Assembly (NCBI GenBank): GCA_964448855.1
Contig: CAYUXI010000014.1
Location: 1-62,715 of the forward strand
DNA from: QAMX01 sp964448855
GTDB taxonomy: Bacteria > Bacillota > Clostridia > Oscillospirales > QAMX01
Length of the DNA stretch: 62,715 nucleotides
Reading direction: 5' to 3'
The position numbers were made by a program, and so were the translations under genes. Shown in pieces: positions 1-7,802 of the stretch (its first letter is position 1; each line of letters starts with the position of its first letter). The notes beneath the pieces were generated by a model. That model was not told where the DNA came from and did no database searches. It saw nothing but the letters and a program-made list of their open reading frames with translations.

Positions 1-99
1 ACTTCTTTGAGTGTCTGACTTTTGTCAGGAATCTTCCTCCGCTTTATTTCTCCTTCCCCTTCTTCCTCTTATTCAGTTCTCAGGGTATATACAACACAT

Positions 100-175
100 G
101 CACCTTTAGCTCAGTTGGTAGAGCAACTGACTCTTAATCAGTGGGTCCTGGGTTCGAGTCCCCGAAGGTGCACCA
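100..175 (+). tRNA. tRNA-Lys (CTT anticodon)
   Basis: A complete cloverleaf is visible. The acceptor arms are 100-106 and 165-171, the D arm has the usual GCTCAGTTGGTAGAGC, the anticodon loop has CTT at 133-135 (reads AAG, Lys), and the T arm has GGTTCGAGTCC. CCA is encoded at 173-175. It is the first tRNA of a tRNA-tRNA-5S-tRNA cluster. Confidence 0.97.
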
Positions 176-187
176 TTGCGGAGGACG

Positions 188-220
188 TTATCATGGCCTT
201 CGTACCGGGGGCCATGATAA
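188..220 (+). other. 11-bp perfect hairpin between tRNA-Lys and tRNA-Glu
   Basis: Arms 188-198 and 210-220 are perfectly complementary (TTATCATGGCC and its complement) around an 11-nt loop. No T-run follows, so it is not a normal terminator. It may be a processing signal or spacer hairpin in the stable-RNA transcript; the function is not known. Confidence 0.6.
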
Positions 221-232
221 TGAATCCGACAC

Positions 233-307
233 GGCCCGTTGGTCAAGCGGCTAAGACGTCGGCCTCTCACGCCGGAAACGGGAGTTCGATTCTCCCACGG
301 GTCACCA
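233..307 (+). tRNA. tRNA-Glu (CTC anticodon)
   Basis: Acceptor arms at 233-239 and 297-303 pair (with one G-T). The anticodon loop 264-270 carries CTC at 266-268 (reads GAG, Glu), the T arm has GTTCGATTC, and CCA is encoded at 305-307. It lies 57 nt after tRNA-Lys and just before 5S rRNA. Confidence 0.96.
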
Positions 308-334
308 TTTTGCTTATCTCTTTAATTGAATATA

Positions 335-451
<117 letters not shown>

Positions 452-452
452 C

Positions 453-528
453 TCCTCCTTAGCTCAGTTGGTAGAGCATGCGGCTGTTAACCGCAGGGTC
501 GTTGGTTCGAGTCCAACAGGGGGAGCCA
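453..528 (+). tRNA. tRNA-Asn (GTT anticodon)
   Basis: Acceptor arms 453-459 and 518-524 pair, the anticodon loop 484-490 holds GTT at 486-488 (Asn), the T arm has GGTTCGAGTCC, and CCA is encoded at 526-528. It starts directly after 5S rRNA and is followed by a strong terminator. Confidence 0.96.
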
Positions 529-530
529 CG

Positions 531-570
531 AAAAGACTCTTTTGTTGCTCTGACAAAAGAGTCTTTTCAA
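531..570 (+). terminator. Rho-independent terminator of the stable-RNA cluster
   Basis: Arms 531-545 and 553-567 form a perfect 15-bp stem with a 7-nt loop. The stem starts with AAAA and ends with TTTT, so it can work in both directions. It ends the tRNA/5S transcript. Confidence 0.85.
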
Positions 571-684
571 CAATATACGTTCCTGGGTTCTGATTGACCA
601 TGAAACGAAAAAAGCAAAGCGACCAACAAGAGAAAAAAATGATTGCTTCTTCCAATCAAGGAAAAATAGAAAGGGGAATACAAA

Positions 685-1119
685 ATGATCGTCGCGGTCA
701 GACCATGCTGTGAATCGGATATTGTACCCATCTGGAAGCTCAATTGCGAAGCGCTGGGTCATTACTATCCAATGAAGGCGACACTACAGAAACTCCAAAC
801 TCTGATTCAAAGCGAATCGAACAGAATCATCGTTGCACTCATAAACAATGAAGTTGTGGGGTATGCTCATGCCTGCGACTATGATGTGTTGTACGGACCG
901 CACATGAAAGATCTTTTGGCCATCGCAGTGTCTGAAAAACACAGACATCAAGGCATCGGCAGCGTTTTGATGGAACAGATCGAGAATTGGGCGCGTGCTA
1001 CCGGTGCAAAAGGTGTCCGACTGGTCACCAACAAAATCAGGGTAGGGGCCCATGCCTTCTACCGTAACCGTGGCTATACCTGCACGAAGGATCAGAAGAA
1101 TTTCAGAAAGATGTTCTGA
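685..1119 (+). CDS. GNAT family N-acetyltransferase
   Basis: This 144-residue protein has the single-domain GNAT fold and would transfer an acetyl group from acetyl-CoA to an amine; the substrate is unknown. The acetyl-CoA-binding motif A is visible as RHQGIGSVLMEQ near residues 91-102, followed by the C-terminal FYRNRGY segment typical of motif B. The length is normal for the family. The ATG has GAAAGGGG about 8 nt upstream. It stands alone after the RNA cluster and before an exporter region, so a self-resistance role is possible but not supported by more than proximity. Confidence 0.9.
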   Translation: MIVAVRPCCESDIVPIWKLNCEALGHYYPMKATLQKLQTLIQSESNRIIVALINNEVVGYAHACDYDVLYGPHMKDLLAIAVSEKHRHQGIGSVLMEQIENWARATGAKGVRLVTNKIRVGAHAFYRNRGYTCTKDQKNFRKMF

Positions 1120-1489
1120 TCGTTTCCCGGGATATGCCGCCAAAACATGATGGATGGTCTACAACGAACCTTCCACCCTGCTCTATGCCGAAAAAACTGG
1201 CTACGCAGTTTGATGGAAGGTTGCGACAGATGATCGAATGCAACGTCTGCAAATGACAAGTACGAATACACGGATCCCAATATGACGAAGGGAACTGTTG
1301 CAGCACCGGAGTCATTGAAAACCACCCTGATGATCCAGAGTAAACATGACATGGCGAGATACCCGTCGATACAACAGAAGCCTCCCATCTACGGCAGAAA
1401 AACGTTTGGCACTGAATGCGATGAGGCTTTGCACTTCGTGAAAACGACATTGCTACTCAACCAGACAACACCTCATACAACAAAATCAG
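1120..1489. other. Intergenic stretch without recognisable gene
   Basis: I see no start with a ribosome binding site, no family motif and no RNA gene here. The short frames present have unlikely composition. It may be decayed coding sequence, but I cannot name it. Confidence 0.5.
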
Positions 1490-1539
1490 CCGACCTGATT
1501 GCCCACCAACAAACGGTGGACGATCGGGTCGGTTTTTTT
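1490..1539 (+). terminator. Rho-independent terminator
   Basis: The outer arms CCGACCTGAT (1490-1499) and ATCGGGTCGG (1523-1532) pair with one G-U, an inner CCACC/GGTGG stem follows, and T7 is at 1533-1539. It isolates the exporter promoter at 1609 from transcription entering from the left. Confidence 0.8.
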
Positions 1540-1608
1540 GCACCTGCTAATAGCCTACGCTGTCATACGAAAACCGAATTCAAAAAAATAGCACCCGCGA
1601 AAAAAAAG

Positions 1609-1637
1609 TTGACAATTCACGCTGACTGATGTATAAT
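1609..1637 (+). promoter_or_regulatory. Consensus sigma-A promoter for the first exporter pair
   Basis: TTGACA at 1609-1614 and TATAAT at 1632-1637 are separated by exactly 17 bp. Transcription should start near 1644, giving a leader of about 78 nt. This would be a very strong constitutive promoter unless restrained. Confidence 0.85.
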
Positions 1638-1648
1638 AAATAAGACTC

Positions 1649-1693
1649 GACTGAATCGCTGTTTCGCGAGCGAATTCACCCCCCCCCAAAAAA
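1649..1693 (+). promoter_or_regulatory. Leader hairpin followed by a C9-A6 homopolymer tract
   Basis: Between promoter and start codon the leader can fold TGAATCGCT against AGCGAATTCA (one bulge), and it then runs into nine C (1679-1687) and six A (1688-1693). Long C tracts are prone to slipped-strand length change. The tract lies outside the coding region, so any effect would be on expression rather than frame. Confidence 0.5.
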
Positions 1694-1721
1694 TACAGAT
1701 ACGATAGGAGTGTGCTGCCAC

Positions 1722-3560
1722 ATGAAAAACAAAGGCTCAATCAAAACTCAAATGGGTCACATCATTTATATTTTAAAGATCGTGATCCGAGTGAATCGAT
1801 GGCTGATCCCATTCTTATTATTTGCCGCTGTCGTAAGAGGTGTCAACACATTCTTTTCCACCACATACGTCTATAGGTATGCGATCAACGCCATCCAGTT
1901 GGGAACGGCTTATACCAGGGTTTTGATCAACATCTGTGGGATATTTGCCTTTACGCTCTTTCATATGATCATGCTGAACGTCAGAAGATACGTCACAGAA
2001 AAAAACAAGCTCAAAATCGAGAGAGCGATTTACGACGATATTTTTGCAAATGTAGCATCCGTTAACCTGGAACGTTTCGAACAAACGTCTTTCTACGACG
2101 AGTACCATCTTGTTCTGTCAAAGGCATCCAGCCTGGCCATTGACACATTGAATGGTTTGTGTGATTTGGTCAATAGCGCGGTCGTGGTATTTTCGGTGCT
2201 TTCTCTGGTATTTTCCATGGATCCTGTATTCCTTGTGCTGGCGATCGTACCGGGTGTTGTGACCTGGATCATCGGCAATCGACGGAGCGCCATTCGTCAT
2301 GACAGAGATGTGAACCTTGCAAACGCATCGAGAGAAAAAGAATATGTCCGCCGGGTGTTTTTTCTGCGGGATTATTCAAAAGAGCTTCGCCTGACCGATA
2401 TGTATCGCGTTATGATCAGACAAATGTATGAGAGCATTCTGAAGCAGAAACAAATCATCAAGGAATCCGGAAACAAGCTGGTGCTGATCGAAAGTGTCAT
2501 ATCCCTCGGCTATGAAATTGTGGTCTATTTCGGCTCTGTATTTATCACACTCTACCGAAGCCTGATTAAAAATACAATGCCCTTCGGTGATTGCTTCGCA
2601 GTCGTCAACTCAATTACGCAGATTTCCTATATATTTGGTTCTTTGGGAGATACGGTGATTTCTTTGCAGGAAACATCGCTCCATATCAATGATCTCAGAC
2701 GGTTTTTGAATTCCGGGATGAAGGATTCCGCCAATCATCTCGACCGCGATGTATCGACGCTGGAGGAAGTGACCTTCCAAAATGTTTGCTTCGCCTATCC
2801 CGGCTCCAACAAAAATGCGATCGACAACGTGAGTTTGTCCTTCCGAAAAGGCGAACGAATCGCTGTAGTTGGCGAGAACGGTTCCGGGAAAACGACGATG
2901 ATCAAGATGCTGCTCAGATTGTATGAACCCTGTAGCGGGGAAATTCTGTATAATGGCCACCCGATCAACGAATACAATCTCCCGGCCTATCAGAAACAAT
3001 TTGGTACGCTGTTTCAGGGGTATCGACTCTTTGCAATGAGTGTCGCGAAAAATGTGATGCGCAAAGAAGAAATCACTTCCGATGATGAGGAAAAAGTGCA
3101 GCAGGTACTCAAAACCGTCGGATTGTCGAATAAAATCATGTCAGAGCCCAAAGGGATTCACGCTGTTGTGAGCAGAGAATTTGACCCGGACGGAATTGTT
3201 CTCTCCGGCGGCGAGGCACAACGCTTGGCATTGGCTCATGCGATCGTATATAACCCTCAAATTGTGGTGCTTGATGAGCCATCCAGCGCCATGGATCCGA
3301 TTGCCGAAAATGCGTTATTTCGTCAGGTGATGGACGTTTGTCAGGGGAAAACAATCCTGTATATTTCGCATCGCCTGTCGAATGTTGCGATGGCGGATCG
3401 AATCATTTATCTGGAAAAAGGGAGAATTGCCGAGGAAGGAACCCACGAGGAATTGATTGCGCGAAACGGCTCCCATGCAAAAATGTGGAATCGCCAGGCA
3501 TCGAAGTATTTCCAAAACGACACAGAAGAACCTGAATTCGAACCACTACGTGAATTCTAA
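1722..3560 (+). CDS. ABC exporter half-transporter (pair 1, first gene)
   Basis: This 612-residue protein is a fused membrane domain and ATPase. The first half holds hydrophobic membrane helices; the ATPase half shows Walker A GENGSGKTT near residue 384, the signature LSGGEAQRLALAHA, Walker B VVLDEP with the catalytic Glu, and the switch His in ISHRLS. There is no C39 peptidase domain, so it would not cut leader peptides. AGGAG at 1706-1710 points to the ATG at 1722; an in-frame GTG at 1710 overlaps that site and is rejected. It likely forms a heterodimer with the next gene. The substrate is unknown. Confidence 0.92.
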   Translation: MKNKGSIKTQMGHIIYILKIVIRVNRWLIPFLLFAAVVRGVNTFFSTTYVYRYAINAIQLGTAYTRVLINICGIFAFTLFHMIMLNVRRYVTEKNKLKIERAIYDDIFANVASVNLERFEQTSFYDEYHLVLSKASSLAIDTLNGLCDLVNSAVVVFSVLSLVFSMDPVFLVLAIVPGVVTWIIGNRRSAIRHDRDVNLANASREKEYVRRVFFLRDYSKELRLTDMYRVMIRQMYESILKQKQIIKESGNKLVLIESVISLGYEIVVYFGSVFITLYRSLIKNTMPFGDCFAVVNSITQISYIFGSLGDTVISLQETSLHINDLRRFLNSGMKDSANHLDRDVSTLEEVTFQNVCFAYPGSNKNAIDNVSLSFRKGERIAVVGENGSGKTTMIKMLLRLYEPCSGEILYNGHPINEYNLPAYQKQFGTLFQGYRLFAMSVAKNVMRKEEITSDDEEKVQQVLKTVGLSNKIMSEPKGIHAVVSREFDPDGIVLSGGEAQRLALAHAIVYNPQIVVLDEPSSAMDPIAENALFRQVMDVCQGKTILYISHRLSNVAMADRIIYLEKGRIAEEGTHEELIARNGSHAKMWNRQASKYFQNDTEEPEFEPLREF

Positions 3561-3646
3561 ATCGGTCGCAAAAACAGACCACCGAGATCAAGCAAAAATC
3601 CTTTTGGATGAATCAATATTTTTAGAAAGGCGTACCTCCTGTCTGT

Positions 3647-5533
3647 ATGGATTTGGATATTTGTGCAGGACAGATTGCGGTATGTGTGTATGTGAATATG
3701 AAAGGGAAAAGGTTCCAGCTCAAATCGATTCGTCTGGGTTCGTTGCGTAACTGCTGGTTTATGTTGAAACAAGTGTGGAAATATACCCCGATGTATTTGC
3801 TGGTCGTTGGGGCACAAGCACTTTTGAGCGCCCTCTGGACAATCATTTCAGGACTATTTTATGTGAAATTTCTGTTTGATACGATCGAGAAGGGCGAGGG
3901 CTTTCGCAGAATCATTGTCGTCTCCTGCTTTGTCATCTGCCTCAAAATCGTGCAGGTATTATTTGACAAAGTGGCGGATACGGTTCTGAAACCGCGGCTC
4001 AGCTGTACGCTGCATGAACGAATGCAGGGCGAAATATATGACAAGGCCAGACAGCTCGATATCGCGTGCTACGATAACCCCAAGTACTACGAGGATTTTG
4101 TTTGGGCGATGCGGGAAGCCGATACGCGTGCAATCAAGACGGCTACCGATGTCATCAATTTCTTTGCTCTGATGCTCACCCTGGTGTCCATGGTGACGAT
4201 CTTACTGACGATCGATCCGCTGATTATCGTGGCCATCATTGCATCTCTCGTGATGAACATGGTCATCAATGTTCGGATGAATCAAACGCGAAAAAAGAAA
4301 TCGCTGGACTACCAACAGAAAAAGAGAGTCACGGACTATTACCAGAGAGTTTTCACATTGCCGGAGTATGCGATGGAACTCAGAGACGGTGAAACGAGTC
4401 AGTTGATTCGATCGATGTATCAACAGGCCAAACAGGATGAAATGGATTGCGTAGCTCGCCACGCGCCCAAAATCTTTCTGTGGACGTTTGTATCACAGCT
4501 GATGACCGGCTTTCTCATTGACGCAGTCATGACCGGGTATTTAATCCTCCGCTATGCGTTGGATGCTACCTTCACTTTGGGCAGCTTTTCAGCCGGAATC
4601 AATTCCGTTTGGAAAGTTTTTACACAAAGCAGCGCAGTCACGCAGCATATCGCAAAGCTGAACGAGGATCATATCTATGCCGAAAAATTTATGGAGTTCC
4701 TTTCTCTCGCATCATCCAATCAGGCCACCAATTCTTCGACGAACAAAGTAGACGACTTCCAAAATATCGTCTTCGACCACGTGTCTTTTTCCTATCATGC
4801 AACGGAAGAAGCGCCCATGGCATTGAAAAATATTTCCCTGACAATCACCAAAGGGGAAAAGATAGCAATCGTTGGATACAATGGTGCTGGGAAGACCACT
4901 TTGGTCAATCTGCTGCTTGGCCTCTATGAGCCGACTCAGGGACACGTTCTGTATAACGGTCAGGATCTCAGCAGCTATGATACCCGCGAATACCGCAGCC
5001 TGTTAGGGGCGGTCTGCCAGGACCACAAACTGTTCGCGACGTCCATTGCAGAGAATATCATTGGCGGACCCTATACGGCAGGGAGCGAGCAGCAGATTGC
5101 AGACGTGATCGATCGGGTTTCCTTGCGAAAAAGAATTTCGGAACTTCCAAACGGGATTCACACCATGCTGACCAGAGAATTTGATGGAGCGGGAACGAAT
5201 CTGTCAGGTGGTGAGATACAAAAAGTCGCCTTGGCTCATGTCCTGTATCAATCCCCAGAAATGGTCGTTTTGGATGAACCCTCCAGCGCCCTGGATCCGA
5301 ATGCGGAACAGGATTTGAATGATATCATTGACCAGACAACGAAGGAGAAAACACTCGTGATCATCTCCCATCGCCTTTCCTGCGTCCACTCGGTTGATCG
5401 AATCTACATGATGAAAGAGGGCGAAATCATAGAAGAAGGCACGCATACGCAGCTGATGAACCTGCAGGGACTGTATTATGAAATGTACAACGAACAGGCG
5501 AAAAAATATCAGCAACTGCAAACGCAATCGTAA
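3647..5533 (+). CDS. ABC exporter half-transporter (pair 1, second gene)
   Basis: This protein of up to 628 residues has the same membrane-plus-ATPase layout as its upstream neighbour. Walker A GYNGAGKTT lies near residue 409, the signature is NLSGGEIQKVALAH, Walker B is VVLDEP, and the switch His is in ISHRLS. It follows 86 nt after the first half-transporter and is probably cotranscribed as its dimer partner. No good ribosome binding site precedes the ATG at 3647; an in-frame ATG at 3698 would remove 17 residues and is also possible. Confidence 0.9.
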   Translation: MDLDICAGQIAVCVYVNMKGKRFQLKSIRLGSLRNCWFMLKQVWKYTPMYLLVVGAQALLSALWTIISGLFYVKFLFDTIEKGEGFRRIIVVSCFVICLKIVQVLFDKVADTVLKPRLSCTLHERMQGEIYDKARQLDIACYDNPKYYEDFVWAMREADTRAIKTATDVINFFALMLTLVSMVTILLTIDPLIIVAIIASLVMNMVINVRMNQTRKKKSLDYQQKKRVTDYYQRVFTLPEYAMELRDGETSQLIRSMYQQAKQDEMDCVARHAPKIFLWTFVSQLMTGFLIDAVMTGYLILRYALDATFTLGSFSAGINSVWKVFTQSSAVTQHIAKLNEDHIYAEKFMEFLSLASSNQATNSSTNKVDDFQNIVFDHVSFSYHATEEAPMALKNISLTITKGEKIAIVGYNGAGKTTLVNLLLGLYEPTQGHVLYNGQDLSSYDTREYRSLLGAVCQDHKLFATSIAENIIGGPYTAGSEQQIADVIDRVSLRKRISELPNGIHTMLTREFDGAGTNLSGGEIQKVALAHVLYQSPEMVVLDEPSSALDPNAEQDLNDIIDQTTKEKTLVIISHRLSCVHSVDRIYMMKEGEIIEEGTHTQLMNLQGLYYEMYNEQAKKYQQLQTQS

Positions 5534-5607
5534 AACACGCAATTCTACCCCGTCCCTGTGAAAAATCGCCTGATGTCAAAAGGGGAACACCGCGCACGTC
5601 ATTTTGA

Positions 5608-5862
5608 GCTTACGGGAGGACTCTCTTAAATTCGTGTCCGATTTCTTTTGCCAGGCGGTCAACAAACGGCGGCGAAAACAAACGCATCCTCACAGGCGAC
5701 GAGGAAACGGTTTCCAGCATCCTGACCGAATGCCATGCGGCGAAAAACAAAGTCGGGCAGAACTGCAAGTGCGGACTCTCCGTAAATGTTGCTGAAAAGC
5801 TTTTTGAACTTGGACAAAATAAACTGAACGAGATTATTTGCAGCAAGTCTTGCCTTTCCTAG
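5608..5862 (+). pseudogene. Start-less open frame ending in a Cys-rich tail
   Basis: An 84-codon frame is open from after a stop at 5605 to TAG at 5860 but has no ATG, GTG or TTG. Its last third reads like real protein, with NCKCG and a final ICSKSCLS. A neighbouring frame supplies a TTG-started beginning (5604), so a one-base shift near 5664 may have broken the gene. It contains the left copy of the 25-bp repeat in frame (KNKVGQNC). I do not recognise the family. It could be a gene remnant or noise. Confidence 0.35.
5742..5766 (+). repeat. 25-bp direct repeat, left copy
   Basis: This 25-bp sequence, starting GAAAAACAAAG and ending CAGAACTGC, recurs exactly at 9583-9607. The two copies flank the AT-rich second exporter pair and its promoter. 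Confidence 0.9.
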
Positions 5863-5893
5863 GTCTTCTATAATAAAAATCTTTTTCTAACTA

Positions 5894-5922
5894 TAGACTT
5901 TAAGGCAAAATTGTAGTATAAT
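5894..5922 (+). promoter_or_regulatory. Promoter of the second exporter pair
   Basis: TAGACT (5894-5899) and a perfect TATAAT (5917-5922) are separated by 17 bp. The promoter lies inside the repeat-flanked segment, so the exporter pair carries its own expression signal. Confidence 0.7.
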
Positions 5923-5997
5923 GTAGGTGTATAGGGCGAGAATTTGTCCGGATGATCCAAACTTATTTTGGAAGCAACCAACTATTTTGAGGTGACT

Positions 5998-7725
5998 ATG
6001 AAAACATTAAAATCTAATTTTAAGTTAATTTCTTTATGTCTTCAAGGTTCCAAAACATGGGTGATCTGTACTTTTTTGAACATACTGATCAACCCTATTC
6101 GTAATCTGATGATCGATGTTCTACTGATTGGCACTATTTACAACATGATCGGTCAGGAAAAATCATTCAAGGCTATTATTCCTTTTTTCTTGATATTGAT
6201 TATGTTTTATCTTGTTACTGTTTTTTTTGAAGGCTTCTTAAATGCCAAAATTGAACCAATAGGGGCAATGAGAATCAAAAAACATATTGAACATATTCTG
6301 TGTGAAAATGCTTCAAATGTTGATCTTGCTATGTTTGATAACGCAAAGTTTTATGAGGAAAATGTTTTTTCGGTACAGAACTATGCGAACATTGCAAAAA
6401 AAGCAGTAGAGAATACCGCATGTTTTTTTGCATACTTGTTGGGTGGACTTTTTTCTATTGGACTGATTTCAGAAATTGAACCATTTATGGTCGTATTTAT
6501 TGGGCTTTCTGTTCTCTTCTCTATGATTATTTCCAGTCGAAAGAATAAAATCCGTCTTACTTACAACAAACAGCGTGCAAGTTTGCGAACCCGCGAAAAT
6601 TATGTACATCGTGTTTTTTACAGCAAGGAATATGCGAAAGAATTTAGAAGCTATCCACAGCTTGTTGACATGAATCTTTCGCTATTCTCAAAAGTAGAAG
6701 ATGAAAACTCGAATCTTACGAAATCATTCGGCAAAATGAATTTCGTATGTGATCTTTTTTCTATCGTAAACAGTCGTGTTCTAATGTATTGGATTGTCAT
6801 GCTGTTGATGGTGATTGTTATTCATTTACGAGGTGATGTAGAACCTGGTAGTTTGCTGATTGTGACTGTTTCTATTGCTACTGCGGCATTATTGATAGGC
6901 GCAATTACTAACACTGTGCCCGAAATGACAAATCTTAGACAATATCAAGAAAATTTTGATCGTTTTTTATCTTACGCTAAAGAGCGACGCGCAACAATGG
7001 GAAAAATTAAAATTTCTCGTATCGATTCGATTTGCTTTGAACATGTGAGTTTTACTTATCCGGGAGAAAAGCATCCTGTATTATCAGACGTTAGTTTTAC
7101 AGCAACGACGGGCGAACATTTGGTGATCGTTGGATTGAATGGCTCTGGAAAATCTACAATTGTTAAACTACTACTAGGCTTTTATCAGCCAGACTCTGGA
7201 AGTCTTTTCATTAATGGGATTGATATACAAAGATTAGATATAGACAGTTACCTTTCAACAGTTTCCTGCGTTTTTCAGGATGTAATTCCATATGCTTTGC
7301 CAGTAGTCAATAATATTACGGCATCGGAAGAACCATACGATTCTGACAAGGTAGAAAAAGTCTTGAAAGAAGCGTGTTTAAATGAGGATATTAATAAAGA
7401 GGTATTGCAAAGTCAAATGACAAAAGAGTTCTCTTCTCAGGGAACTGTTTTGTCTGGTGGCACTATGCAAAAGCTAGCACTTGCAAGAGCACTGTATCGA
7501 GAGACTTCTATGTTAGTCCTTGACGAAACAACTTCTGCAATCTCTCCAGAATCGGAACTCCAAATCATGAATGTGATTGAAAACATTGGAAAAGATCGGA
7601 TTATTGTACAAATTTCTCACAAACTCTCGTGTGTTAAAAAGGCAAGTAAAATTCTATATTTAGAGGCCGGGCACATAGCAGAATGTGGTAATCATAGAGA
7701 ACTATTGGAGAAACGAGACAAATAG
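5998..7725 (+). CDS. ABC exporter half-transporter (pair 2, first gene)
   Basis: This 575-residue half-exporter has an N-terminal membrane domain and a C-terminal ATPase with Walker A GLNGSGKST near residue 378, signature LSGGTMQKLALARA, Walker B LVLDET and switch His in ISHKLS. The D-loop reads SAIS rather than SALD, which is unusual. GAGGTG six nt before the ATG at 5998 sets the start; an upstream in-frame TTG lacks such a site. Base composition is clearly more AT-rich than pair 1. It is probably the partner of the next gene; the substrate is unknown. Confidence 0.92.
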   Translation: MKTLKSNFKLISLCLQGSKTWVICTFLNILINPIRNLMIDVLLIGTIYNMIGQEKSFKAIIPFFLILIMFYLVTVFFEGFLNAKIEPIGAMRIKKHIEHILCENASNVDLAMFDNAKFYEENVFSVQNYANIAKKAVENTACFFAYLLGGLFSIGLISEIEPFMVVFIGLSVLFSMIISSRKNKIRLTYNKQRASLRTRENYVHRVFYSKEYAKEFRSYPQLVDMNLSLFSKVEDENSNLTKSFGKMNFVCDLFSIVNSRVLMYWIVMLLMVIVIHLRGDVEPGSLLIVTVSIATAALLIGAITNTVPEMTNLRQYQENFDRFLSYAKERRATMGKIKISRIDSICFEHVSFTYPGEKHPVLSDVSFTATTGEHLVIVGLNGSGKSTIVKLLLGFYQPDSGSLFINGIDIQRLDIDSYLSTVSCVFQDVIPYALPVVNNITASEEPYDSDKVEKVLKEACLNEDINKEVLQSQMTKEFSSQGTVLSGGTMQKLALARALYRETSMLVLDETTSAISPESELQIMNVIENIGKDRIIVQISHKLSCVKKASKILYLEAGHIAECGNHRELLEKRDK

Positions 7726-7802
7726 TATAATCTGTTCTCAATTCAGGCGGAGAAATTCAAACAAGAAACGATAAAAAATAAGCTCCGAGAGGAGATCTGG
7801 GA

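Noticed and set aside
464..762. Short frames over tRNA-Asn and the terminator
   Set aside because: They lie on stable RNA and a terminator stem; translated tRNA sequence is a well-known artefact.
1282..1629. A 115-codon frame before the exporter pair
   Set aside because: It runs through a terminator and the TTGACA element, which is unlikely for a real gene.
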